Shown here piece by piece: positions 45,760 to 54,397 of a stretch of DNA of 64,000 nucleotides (position 1 is its first letter; every line of letters starts with the position of its first letter). Location of the stretch: assembly GCA_044228685.1 (NCBI GenBank), contig JBGAUL010000005.1, positions 1-64,000 on the forward strand. The letters run 5' to 3'. Below the pieces are notes generated by a model. That model saw only the letters and a list, made by a program, of their open reading frames with translations, had not been told where the DNA came from and did not search any database. This DNA is from JBBATK01 sp044228685. GTDB taxonomy: Bacteria; Bacteroidota; Ignavibacteria; Kapaibacteriales; NICIL-2. Position numbers and translations under genes: made by a program.

Positions 45760-46437
45760 ATGCTTAAGCAAATTAGGTCAATAGGTGTGGTGTTGATGAT
45801 CTTTACGATGTTTACAATATCTTCGTACGCCACGTGCCCTAGCGGTTATTATTCGGCGGAGTATTCTGTATACCTAGATGTAAATTGCAAATTGGTAATA
45901 CAGTACTGTTACAAGTGGGACGCTGGCTCGAATACTATGAGTATCATAATAGGCGATTGCTATCAAGTCTCGACTAGTGGTTCAACAGGGTGTTCGTCAG
46001 TGACTAGTACACTCACACAACTTATTCAAGATCACGTAAACGACGTTATCAAAGATGCGGTCAAAAAGTATAACGATGGTGGTCCAGTGAATCCAGTAGT
46101 TATCCCCTCCTGTGAGAGTCAACCTTGTTCATCGAATACAACTGGATCATTTTATGCCGACGTAAGTTTCGGTGGGTGTCGTTCGGATGAATTTTATACG
46201 ACCTGGACTTCGTGGAATGGCCATGAGTGGGAGGCTGGATTTAAAAAGATTACGGTGAAGTGCAATTCGAATTATTTGTGTTGGAACACGTATGTTGTTT
46301 GCGAGATGCTTGATGGATCGATATGCAAAAATTACCTTTCACATCATGCCGAAAATGATCCTTGTGGCGGTGTAACTATTGAGTTAGTGCCTCCGGATCC
46401 TCCACTTGTTGTTCCTTGTAATCCGGAACAATGCTAA
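45760..46437 (+). CDS. Cys-rich secreted protein, unknown
   Basis: 225 residues from the ATG at 45760, chosen over one 12 bases upstream because a gagg ribosome binding site then falls at the right distance. Signal peptide about 1-25 (VVLMIFTMFTISSYA). The mature protein has about 17 Cys, many in pairs (CESQPCSS, CWNTYVVCEM), pointing to a disulfide-stabilised extracellular protein, and it ends with a Pro-rich CNPEQC. Low-GC codon use sets it apart from the surrounding core genes. No family recognised. Confidence 0.7.
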   Translation: MLKQIRSIGVVLMIFTMFTISSYATCPSGYYSAEYSVYLDVNCKLVIQYCYKWDAGSNTMSIIIGDCYQVSTSGSTGCSSVTSTLTQLIQDHVNDVIKDAVKKYNDGGPVNPVVIPSCESQPCSSNTTGSFYADVSFGGCRSDEFYTTWTSWNGHEWEAGFKKITVKCNSNYLCWNTYVVCEMLDGSICKNYLSHHAENDPCGGVTIELVPPDPPLVVPCNPEQC

Positions 46438-46485
46438 TATGTAGTCGCTCACTTATCTCGTAGTCAAAACAAAGGGTAGGCCGTC

Positions 46486-47949
46486 ATGAAAAGTTCAATT
46501 GTTTGCAGTCTAATAATATCGTTTACACTGAGTGCTAGTGCACAGATGCGTTGGGAGCTTGTTGACTTCAGTCAAAGTCTAATCGGTGGACCAGACACTT
46601 GTGCATATAGTTTAGGTGCACCATCACTGTGGGGCTCGAAAATGTTTCGAACAGGAATATGTACAACGGATCTCACAGTAACCAATAAAACTGTCACTCA
46701 GTATCTAAACTTTGGGAGCTCTTCGACGAGAGGGAGACAGTGGTCCTTTGTGCCCACAAAAAGCAGAGTCTTTTCGAAAGACTACTACTTAGTAGCTGGG
46801 TACATAACCCCAATAGATTCGAACAACGCTGTTTGTGGCGGACTACCTTATATATGGCATAGCGGTGATGCGGGAAGTACTTGGGATACGGTTAGTCTTT
46901 CAGAGAAGTATACCGGTAATCACATGTTTGCATCCTTTAACAATAAAGGCGAAGTCGTGTTTAGTACCTTCTATAGCGGAACTATTCCTCTTTCTATGGA
47001 TAGAGGCGCGAGTTGGAAAGTCATAACGCCTCCGGAAGCTGACAAGGATACGTATATATCTGCAGCAATAACTGAAACGGGTTGTGTGTTTACAAGTCAG
47101 AGAGGTATTACCCACAATAAATATCACACGGTTAATTTCATCTCAGACTCGACCAGAGAGCACTGGACTCGAATTGGCTATTCGGTTGACGGAGTTGTGA
47201 GGAGTAGCAATGATTCGGCAATGCTGTTATCAATAAAATTTGCTACCGATACAGTTGGATACAGTTTGCTTGATGATTGGAGTGGACCGAAAGGATTCTC
47301 ACGTCGACTTATAAAAACTGTGAATCAAGGTAGGACATGGTCAACGATCTTCGTGGTTCCACAGATAGACGCAAACTTGGAAATACCGGCAGGTTTCTTA
47401 GTAATCGGAAGAGATAGCCTTGTGATCTATTCAAATTATGGGCGGGTCTTCTTGTCCGTCGATGCCGGAGTCACATGGCAGAAATTAGTTTCGAAGCGGG
47501 CCAAGACTGAGTCAAATGACCTGATTAGTGATGTGGGTATTGCATTGTTCCGAAATCTGCAAGAAGCTTACTTGTACGCAGGTACGAATGTCGGAATGCG
47601 ATTTTACCAGCTTGTGCCTGACAGTACTAGTGAAGTTATTGAAAACGATTCAATAGTTGCTAGTACATCCTCAAGTTTCATTACAGCTATTGCCCCGAAT
47701 CCGGCAGAGCACTACATAAATGTAAGTGGTTTCTCGCTGTTCGGTACGGGAGATGCAAACAGTAGTTTAAAAGTCTATGATATTTCCGGCGAATGTGTTC
47801 TCGACTTTACAAAAGAATTTAGAAGGGTAAATAGACATGGTACGTTTAGCTGTGTTTTCTCAATTGAGGGTCTCAACGATGGCCTATTCTTGCTTGTCAT
47901 CTCCGACAAGAAGTCTATCTCCTCAAAATCACTAGTGATTCACCGGTGA
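46486..47949 (+). CDS. Secreted BNR/WD-like propeller protein with T9SS tail
   Basis: 487 residues. Signal peptide about 1-19 (FTLSASAQ). The body contains sialidase-type BNR/Asp-box-like repeats (SGDAGSTWDTV, MDRGASWKVI, NQGRTWSTIF, SVDAGVTWQKL), which build a propeller but do not by themselves imply sialidase activity; no catalytic Arg triad was identified. The last ~85 residues are a T9SS tail (TAIAPNPAEHYINVSG, LNDGLFLLVISD). It follows the Cys-rich gene after 48 bases on the same strand. Codon use is AT-rich like its neighbour, consistent with a recently acquired pair. Confidence 0.8.
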   Translation: MKSSIVCSLIISFTLSASAQMRWELVDFSQSLIGGPDTCAYSLGAPSLWGSKMFRTGICTTDLTVTNKTVTQYLNFGSSSTRGRQWSFVPTKSRVFSKDYYLVAGYITPIDSNNAVCGGLPYIWHSGDAGSTWDTVSLSEKYTGNHMFASFNNKGEVVFSTFYSGTIPLSMDRGASWKVITPPEADKDTYISAAITETGCVFTSQRGITHNKYHTVNFISDSTREHWTRIGYSVDGVVRSSNDSAMLLSIKFATDTVGYSLLDDWSGPKGFSRRLIKTVNQGRTWSTIFVVPQIDANLEIPAGFLVIGRDSLVIYSNYGRVFLSVDAGVTWQKLVSKRAKTESNDLISDVGIALFRNLQEAYLYAGTNVGMRFYQLVPDSTSEVIENDSIVASTSSSFITAIAPNPAEHYINVSGFSLFGTGDANSSLKVYDISGECVLDFTKEFRRVNRHGTFSCVFSIEGLNDGLFLLVISDKKSISSKSLVIHR

Positions 47950-47996
47950 CAGTCATTTACCGTAAAATCCGCCATAGTTGGCCCACTTAATCCCGT

Positions 47997-48245
47997 TCAA
48001 AGTTTTGGCATGTACTTGCTTTCTTTCTGATCTCCGTCAAACTGATACACGATTGTGTTCCAAAAGTCAAGAACTAACCTTTTAATACCCTGGGTGACGA
48101 CATAGTACTCTGCGTCTCCAAGAATGTTGACCAGTGTATGTTCCTCGTTCTCCAGCAAAAAGGAAGCAATCCCCTCCAACTCCCGTAAAACATCACTGTC
48201 GAAGTGCTTGTATATTGCACGAAACCACGTTCGAGACTCAAACAT
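47997..48245 (-). CDS. Short hypothetical protein (82 codons), doubtful
   Basis: Read from the ATG at 48245, this frame gives a compositionally normal 82-residue acidic protein (MFESRTWFRAIYKHFDSDVL near the start). It has no recognised domain or signal. Its start overlaps the ribH start in the divergent direction (sequence CATG), which would leave no room for a normal ribosome binding site or promoter on either gene, so it may be a chance frame or the remnant of a gene at the islet edge. Confidence 0.35.
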   Translation of the reverse strand: MFESRTWFRAIYKHFDSDVLRELEGIASFLLENEEHTLVNILGDAEYYVVTQGIKRLVLDFWNTIVYQFDGDQKESKYMPKL

Positions 48246-48723
48246 GCTCAAGGAAATTCAAGATCAAGAAATTAGTGCGGCTGGACTTCGCTTTGCAATC
48301 GTGGCAGCGAGATGGAATGCTGAGATCGTTGAGCCCCTCGTGGCAGGTGCAGAGGCGTGTCTGTTGGAAAAAGGCGCAATTCGGGAAAAAATCGAGCTTT
48401 TTCGTTGTCCGGGGAGCTATGAGATTCCCTTGGTGGTTCAGCGCTGTGCACAATCAAAGCGCTACGACGCCGTTATTGCTTTGGGTTGCGTCATTCGTGG
48501 CGACACCTATCACTTTGAACTGGTAGCCGATGGAGTATCGGAAGGCCTCATGAAGGTGATGCTGGAGACGGGTTGTCCGTGTATATTTGGTGTGTTGACA
48601 ACCGAGAACATGGCCCAGGCAGAAGCCCGAAGCCTCGTTCCCGAGAATAATAAGGGTCGCGAAGCTGCGTTGGCGGCTATTGAAATGGTACGACTCTTAG
48701 CCACAATTCCTTCGTCGAATTGA
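48244..48723 (+). CDS. ribH: 6,7-dimethyl-8-ribityllumazine synthase
   Basis: Condenses 5-amino-6-(D-ribitylamino)uracil with 3,4-dihydroxy-2-butanone 4-phosphate in riboflavin synthesis; it assembles into pentamers or icosahedral shells. 159 residues, the usual size. Signatures: FAIVAARWNAEIVEPLVAGA, RCPGSYEIPLVVQ, GCVIRGDTYHFE (catalytic His) and TTENMAQAEARS. The ATG at 48244 gives the expected N-terminus; the frame is open to 48124 but the extension has no family match. It stands alone here; other rib genes are not in the window. Confidence 0.95.
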   Translation: MLKEIQDQEISAAGLRFAIVAARWNAEIVEPLVAGAEACLLEKGAIREKIELFRCPGSYEIPLVVQRCAQSKRYDAVIALGCVIRGDTYHFELVADGVSEGLMKVMLETGCPCIFGVLTTENMAQAEARSLVPENNKGREAALAAIEMVRLLATIPSSN

Positions 48724-48835
48724 TTGGCTGTTTCCGCAAGGATTCTCAACAAACGTTTTTATAACCACACATATCAAGCTCGCATACGAATGGTCCATTG
48801 ATACGATTCATTACGCATTATTAGGTGAATACGTT

Positions 48836-51139
48836 ATGCTCTATGCACGCATTGTGAATCGCATCAGCTTGCTTGTCGCGGTCTTTGTTTTTCTTCTTCC
48901 CGCAATTTCAGCCGACGCTCAGGGTTTGAGCGATGTGACTCCCCAACAGTTTCAGCTTTCCAAATGGACGTCGTTTACTTCTATGGTAAATGCACGCTCT
49001 GTTTGTAGCGATACTTCCGGTCGACTCTGGGTCGCCACCGGCGGAGGAGTCTTCAGCGTCGATCCTCAAAGCAATGTCTACACCGAGCTACGTAACACCG
49101 AAGGACTGCTCTCGCTGGATGCGACCTGCATCGCCTATCACGCGAAGAACAACTCAGTGTACATAGGAACATTTGACGGCTATATCGAGATCTATAATCT
49201 GGACTCGTTGAGCTGGACGCATATCACCGACATTCAAGTAGCCGGTGAACAGTATCCGCGTCGCGGTATTAATAGCATGCTGTTTCGTGGTGATACCCTC
49301 ATCCTCGCAACCGACTTTGGTTTGTCGCTGTTTGATTCTGATCATAACGTGTTTATCGAAACCATCGACCGCATTGGTCGCATGGAAGAGAAGTTGCCGG
49401 TGCGTCGTGTTGTCGTTTATAACGATACCATCGTTGTTGCAGGCGACGGCGGCGTGAGCACTGCGCCATTGCGCAGTCCGACGTTGCGTCAGCCCGGCGT
49501 TTGGCGTCAATACACCGTCCAAAGCTCCGACTCTCTCAAAAACGCCATCGATCTCGTTCTTGATCCTGCAAAGCAACTCTACGCAATGAATGCTCAGGGC
49601 ATTTACAAACTCAGCGCAGATACTTTTCAATTGGTGCATGCAGCCGTGAGTGCGTCCTTGCCTTTCAAGTCAATGTGCGTGTTTGGTGACAAGGTGTATT
49701 ACTGCACTTCAGATCGCGTTGCAACGCTCCAGGACAGCGTCTTGGCAATACAACATCCTTCATCGTTGAATTCGATTGCGCTGACGCGAATCAACAATCA
49801 ATCTGTTCTGACCATTCTCTACTTCAGTGCCGGCGTCGGCGTCATGCAGTCATCTGTCATGAAGAACTACGCTCCCAACACCATGTACAACAACCGCGTG
49901 CAACGCATGTGTCAGGATGCATTGGGTCGTCTGTGGATTGCTACTTCAAATCGCAGCACTGATGGTCAAGGCATGACGATGTTCGACGGAACTCGCTGGA
50001 CGAATTTTAATCGTACACTTGATGCTTCTTTCCCAAGCGATGTTTTGTGGCGTATTTCAGCAACCAGCGATTCATCAGTTTGGGCAGCAACATGGGGCGA
50101 TGGAATGATTGAAGCGCTTGGTCCGAATAAATCTGACATTAAACAATACAACGCATCAAACTCTCCTCTCACCGGAATCACCGGTTCAACGACCTACGTT
50201 TTGAGCGGTGACGCCGCGAGTGATTCCAAAGGCAACACGTGGCTGTTGAATTTTGATCCGACCAATGGCGCAGGTCCGATGTTGTTGAAGCGTTCGAAAG
50301 ACAAAACCTGGTCGACCTATACTAACGACGCCGGCACAGGACGTAACTACTACATTCTCGATATCGACGCCAACGGCACCAAGTGGATGGCCGGTTCTGC
50401 GGGATTGTTATGGTACAACGAAACAGCGAACGGTGCGAAGTGGGGATCAATTACATCGACTAATTCTCAACTCCCCGATAACGAAATCACTGCCTTAGCA
50501 GTCGACAACAATGGTGCACTCTGGATTGGCACTGCCAGCAGCGGCGTCGCAGTACTCTCCTTTCCGTCATTGGTTTTGCGCGGCTCCGGCACGCAACCCA
50601 GCATCACTCGCTTGCGCTTGCTTCGCGATCAGGTGATCAACGACATCGTCGTTGATGCGCTGAACAACAAATGGATTGCAACCAATACAGGTGTGTGGGT
50701 GATGATGGAAGATGGTAGTGATACGATCGGCTACATCAATCACAAACGCTATCCTGCATTGTTGTCGGACGAGGTGCGTTGCTTGGCAAGCGATTGGTCA
50801 ACAGGACGCGTGTACATCGGCAGTACTCAGGGTCTGAATGCCGTTCAAACTCTGTCCATTCTTCCGCGCGGCGATTTCTCCCTGCGCGTGTATCCGCAAC
50901 CATTTGCGATTGAGAAAGACAAGCAGATGACAATCGACGGATTGGAAGCGGGCACTGCGTTGAACATTATCACGCTCGACGGAGTACTGGTGCGCTCAAT
51001 AGAAACGACTTCGCGTCAGGCTATTTGGGATGGACGCGACAACAACGGTCGCCAAGTTAGCGGCGGCGTGTATCTTGCGCTGTGCGTCTCGCAGGCGCAT
51101 ACAACTACGGCTGTGACGAAGATTTTAGTCAAGCCATAA
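48836..51139 (+). CDS. Secreted two-component-regulator-propeller protein with FlgD-Ig/T9SS-like tail (PorZ-like)
   Basis: 767 residues. Signal peptide about 1-29 (ending SADAQG). Two beta-propeller regions with repeating blades such as GRLWVATGGGVFSVD, LDATCIAYHAKNNSVYIGTF, GRLWIATSNRSTDGQG, and GALWIGTASSGVAVL. The C-terminal ~85 residues (LRVYPQPFAIEKDKQMTI, WDGRDNNGRQVSGGVYLAL) resemble the FlgD-Ig fold of a sorting domain. This layout is like PorZ, a surface component of the T9SS attachment complex, but propeller proteins of this type are also ordinary T9SS cargo. Confidence 0.8.
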   Translation: MLYARIVNRISLLVAVFVFLLPAISADAQGLSDVTPQQFQLSKWTSFTSMVNARSVCSDTSGRLWVATGGGVFSVDPQSNVYTELRNTEGLLSLDATCIAYHAKNNSVYIGTFDGYIEIYNLDSLSWTHITDIQVAGEQYPRRGINSMLFRGDTLILATDFGLSLFDSDHNVFIETIDRIGRMEEKLPVRRVVVYNDTIVVAGDGGVSTAPLRSPTLRQPGVWRQYTVQSSDSLKNAIDLVLDPAKQLYAMNAQGIYKLSADTFQLVHAAVSASLPFKSMCVFGDKVYYCTSDRVATLQDSVLAIQHPSSLNSIALTRINNQSVLTILYFSAGVGVMQSSVMKNYAPNTMYNNRVQRMCQDALGRLWIATSNRSTDGQGMTMFDGTRWTNFNRTLDASFPSDVLWRISATSDSSVWAATWGDGMIEALGPNKSDIKQYNASNSPLTGITGSTTYVLSGDAASDSKGNTWLLNFDPTNGAGPMLLKRSKDKTWSTYTNDAGTGRNYYILDIDANGTKWMAGSAGLLWYNETANGAKWGSITSTNSQLPDNEITALAVDNNGALWIGTASSGVAVLSFPSLVLRGSGTQPSITRLRLLRDQVINDIVVDALNNKWIATNTGVWVMMEDGSDTIGYINHKRYPALLSDEVRCLASDWSTGRVYIGSTQGLNAVQTLSILPRGDFSLRVYPQPFAIEKDKQMTIDGLEAGTALNIITLDGVLVRSIETTSRQAIWDGRDNNGRQVSGGVYLALCVSQAHTTTAVTKILVKP

Positions 51140-51252
51140 CAAGGATTGCAGAGTACATTAGATCAATCTCGAAAGCATAGCGTTCAGTTTTTCCGAGTTG
51201 CAACGACTCTGTAAATCATACGATTTCCTCGATCCACTTCATTATTTATTCC

Positions 51253-51828
51253 ATGGATCGTCAATGCATGCTTCGAGAATTGCAATCGAAGTCGAATTTC
51301 TCCGCGGAAGATTTTGACGCGTTTTCCGCACTATTCACTGACCGTATTCTTGAAAAGAAAGAGCACCTGTATCAGGCTGGCGAGATTGTGCGTCACGTGT
51401 GCTTTGTGGTGAAGGGTTGTCTGCGACACTACTACATGAGCGACGATGCCACGGAACGCATCATCTACTTTGCAGAAGAAAATTGGTGGTGCGGCGATCT
51501 TGTCAGCTTCCGTCAAAAAACTCCCACCAACCTCAGTCTTCAAGCCCTCGAACAGTGCGAACTCATGATCATTGAAAAAGATGCCTTTGAGTGCGCGCTC
51601 GAGAAGTTCCCTGGCTTTCGTGAGTACTACATTCGCGGCACGCAAAAAGTCTACACAAAACTTCAAGAGCAAGTCGGACAATCCCTTGCCGACTCCGCCG
51701 AAACCAAATACAAGCGCCTTCTTCTTGAACGTCCCTCCCTTGTTCAACGCGTTCCTCAACATTACCTCGCTGCTTACCTCGGCATAACGCCAGAGACCCT
51801 GAGTCGTATTCGAAAGAAACGTTGTTAA
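51253..51828 (+). CDS. Crp/Fnr-family transcriptional regulator
   Basis: 191 residues. N-terminal cyclic-nucleotide-binding-like domain (about 20-125; AGEIVRHVCFVVKGCLRHYY, and FAEENWWCGDLVSF) and a C-terminal winged HTH with QHYLAAYLGITPETLSRIRKK. No Fe-S-type Cys cluster of FNR is visible; it belongs to the short Bacteroidota-type Crp relatives. Regulon unknown. The small gene 185 bases downstream may belong to it. Confidence 0.88.
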   Translation: MDRQCMLRELQSKSNFSAEDFDAFSALFTDRILEKKEHLYQAGEIVRHVCFVVKGCLRHYYMSDDATERIIYFAEENWWCGDLVSFRQKTPTNLSLQALEQCELMIIEKDAFECALEKFPGFREYYIRGTQKVYTKLQEQVGQSLADSAETKYKRLLLERPSLVQRVPQHYLAAYLGITPETLSRIRKKRC

Positions 51829-52012
51829 TACGGTTCTTCGTTGAGCACGCTGCTTTGCACGAGACCATCAGCACTGCCTTGCAGAGATTGACAACCTTCA
51901 TTCACTCTATTTATTAACTCATTTCATTTCTTGATCTATGTCAATGAAGCTCGCTTAGCGCATGCTGTAGTTTCGCTGTGTAATTATTTACAAACAACAC
52001 AGGAGCACAGTC

Positions 52013-52297
52013 ATGGCAGTTATGCTTGTACGCCACACAGTGGCAGATTTCGCATCGTGGAAAAAGGTATTTGATGAAATGCATGATACACGCGTTTCGC
52101 ACGGTTTTACCGGACATGAAGTCCTGCAAGAAGCAGGCAACCCAAATAGCGTGATGATTATCAATCATGCAAAGTCGGCTGAAGGTTGCATAGCCTACGG
52201 ACAATCCCCAAATCTCAAATCAGCAATGCAGCGCGCCGGTGTTACAAGCGCTCCTGAAATCGTTCTCTTTGAAGAAAGCGAAGCGGTATCGTACTAA
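52013..52297 (+). CDS. Small dimeric alpha/beta-barrel (cyclase-like/ABM-fold) protein
   Basis: 94 residues. The opening MLVRHTVADFASWKKVFDEM is the pattern of small 'cyclase-like' dimeric alpha+beta barrel proteins; no signal peptide, no metal-binding Cys. The ribosome binding site is aggag. Possibly a stress or small-molecule enzyme, but no reaction can be assigned. It ends at a terminator. Confidence 0.75.
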   Translation: MAVMLVRHTVADFASWKKVFDEMHDTRVSHGFTGHEVLQEAGNPNSVMIINHAKSAEGCIAYGQSPNLKSAMQRAGVTSAPEIVLFEESEAVSY

Positions 52298-52326
52298 GTG
52301 CTACGACCCTTCTTCTCAGCAATTCG

Positions 52327-52359
52327 ACGCGTCGAGCATTGTGTTACGACGCGTTTTTT
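52327..52359 (+). terminator. Rho-independent terminator
   Basis: An 8-bp perfect stem (acgcgtcg/cgacgcgt), a 12-base loop and a T6 tract, 30 bases after the small cyclase-like gene. Confidence 0.8.
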
Positions 52360-52528
52360 GTTGTCGTACATGAGTATATCGCAGCCCTTCACCTCAGCAA
52401 TTCTCCGTGTTTTGCGACGGTTCACCTAGTCGAAAGTGCTGCGTTCAAAACTCTACAAGAGATTGATCTCCGGAGGTTATAGTTTTGCTGAGAATTGAAG
52501 CTGATTACTCAACGGAACAAGAGATTGC

Positions 52529-53425
52529 ATGACTGACGGTCAACTCATCGACACAACACCAATCGTTCTTCCAACTACCATTCGCAACATGATGCGAAGG
52601 GCGTTGAACGATGTTGACTTCGCGAATTTTCTTGGGGTGCAGATGTTTGCGATTCGCTATTGGAGTCAGGGACTACGCATCTCCGGTTTTCTTGCTTTGC
52701 CGCCGGCACAGTCGGTGCAGAGCTATGCGGGACTCATCTTCAATCGTGGTGGAATTGGTCCGCGTGGGGCATTGTCTGCTGAAAGTGCCTACGCCACAGC
52801 CGGACTCTACGCCAGCTGGGGTTATGTCTGCGTTGCCAGCAATTACCGCGGTCAGGGAGGTTCTGAAGGCGTTGAGGAATGGGGTGCGCGAGACGTTGAT
52901 GATGCAGCGAACTGTATACCGCTGCTTGCCTCGCTCGGCTACGTCGATATGCAGCGTCTCGGAATTGTCGGAGGAAGTCGTGGCGGCATGATGGCACTCA
53001 TGATGCTGCGCTCTAGTTCAGCATTCCGCGCAGCAGTTACGATTGGAGCACCAACCGTTCTGCACTCGAATGATCCTCACTCGCCTATTCGCAAGACCTT
53101 CTCTAAGTTCGTTGCCAACGATGAGCAGATGATGACGGAGATGATCCGTCGCTCCGCCGGAAGTTGGGCAGCGGAACTCTGCAAAACAACTCCACTACTC
53201 GTCTTGCATGGCAGCGGCGACAAACGCGTGGATGCAATGAACGCAATTGACCTCGCGCGCGAGCTGCAGCATACACTTCATCCCTACAAACTCATTATCT
53301 ACGATAACGCCGATCACATCCTCGCCGGACGTCGTGAAGAGAGTAATGCGGACATACGTTGGTGGCTAGATCACTACGTGATGAATAAATCAGCTCTGCC
53401 TATTGTGGGTCCACATGGAAATTGA
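52529..53425 (+). CDS. Prolyl-oligopeptidase-type alpha/beta hydrolase
   Basis: 298 residues, cytoplasmic (no signal). Oxyanion region LIFNRGGIGPRG, nucleophile elbow GGSRGGMM, acid region VLHGSGDKRVDAMNAIDLA, and catalytic-type His in YDNADHILAGRREES. The fold fits the S9/dienelactone-type hydrolases that cleave short peptides or esters; the substrate is unknown. Convergent with the HNH gene. Confidence 0.88.
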   Translation: MTDGQLIDTTPIVLPTTIRNMMRRALNDVDFANFLGVQMFAIRYWSQGLRISGFLALPPAQSVQSYAGLIFNRGGIGPRGALSAESAYATAGLYASWGYVCVASNYRGQGGSEGVEEWGARDVDDAANCIPLLASLGYVDMQRLGIVGGSRGGMMALMMLRSSSAFRAAVTIGAPTVLHSNDPHSPIRKTFSKFVANDEQMMTEMIRRSAGSWAAELCKTTPLLVLHGSGDKRVDAMNAIDLARELQHTLHPYKLIIYDNADHILAGRREESNADIRWWLDHYVMNKSALPIVGPHGN

Positions 53426-53510
53426 GTGCGCGTCGCACACAAGCGTGTTAGCTGCACACGCGTCAATCATCGTGCGATGACGATTCGATAGTTCGGTTCA
53501 ATCACAAAAC

Positions 53511-53996
53511 TCAATCAATAAAGAGATAGGGCTTCCATGGTTCATCAACCTTGCCCATGAAGTGTTTGAGAAACACGATGTGATTGGGACGTCGCGGCAC
53601 TGTCAGGAGTCGCATGTTTGCTTCTTCCGGCGTACGATTGCCTTTGCGGTTATTACATGGAATGCAGGCTGCAACCAGATTTTCCCACGAGTCTCCTCCA
53701 CCACGTGAGCGTGGAATGATGTGGTCAATTGTCAGAGGATGCATATGCGATCCGCAATACTGACATCGAAAATTATCCCTACGCAAAATATTCTTCCGCG
53801 AAAGCTCAACCTTCTTGTACGGAACGCGGATGTATGATTGTAAGCGTATGACGCTGGGATAGGGATAGGAGTAGTGAATGGTGTGAATCGCATAACCATT
53901 GCGCGTTTCAACCATCTCTGCCTTGCTCAAGAAGATGAGCATCACGGCTTTTTTGACGCTACAAACGGAGATTGGTTCGTAGCTCTGATTCAGCAC
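53511..53996 (-). CDS. HNH endonuclease
   Basis: 161 residues from the GTG at 53996, with a GGAGG site about 10 bases upstream. The HNH core (about 75-130) reads CQYCG, LTIDHIIPRSRGGGDSWENLV and CIPCNNRKG, giving two zinc-binding CxxC pairs around the catalytic His. The N-terminal half (LNQSYEPISVCSVKKAVMLI) is typical of stand-alone bacterial HNH proteins of this group. No restriction or phage genes are nearby; it is probably a house-kept single nuclease of unknown role. Confidence 0.9.
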   Translation of the reverse strand: MLNQSYEPISVCSVKKAVMLIFLSKAEMVETRNGYAIHTIHYSYPYPSVIRLQSYIRVPYKKVELSRKNILRRDNFRCQYCGSHMHPLTIDHIIPRSRGGGDSWENLVAACIPCNNRKGNRTPEEANMRLLTVPRRPNHIVFLKHFMGKVDEPWKPYLFID

Positions 53997-54397
53997 AAGA
54001 ACTTTGCCTCCAAGTGGATTGATGGAGCTGAGCGATGGCTGACTATGTTGGTTGCGCTTCGATATGGGAAGCAGCGTTCGACTGAAGACCTGGGCGCTGA
54101 AAACACTACCCTCCTCGCGAATCCGATGCCCTTCGGAAAGTGTGTACTATCAATACCTTCTGAACCAAAATACAATAAAAAGGTCTTCAGGCAAGGTGAA
54201 GAGATAGTCTGCAGTACTAACACTCTGTAAACCCTCCCTACGAGCCTGAAAAGCCATTATTCCCCTTCACATTAACCAGCTTTACTTCATGAGCGTACAG
54301 CAGAACAACGTCATCTCGCGGAGTCCCTCATCCATTCTTGTCAACACTGTCTCCCGTACTTCTTTTGCATTTTGCTGCTCCACGCACAAGCACTCGC
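53997..54397. other. Intergenic region
   Basis: About 400 bases between the divergent HNH and permease genes. Only short overlapping frames without support. No hairpin or operator pattern stands out. Confidence 0.3.

Noticed and set aside
54190..54240. Extension of the permease to a TTG/GTG start upstream
   Set aside because: The family starts at the first membrane helix; the ATG at 54398 gives the normal N-terminus.
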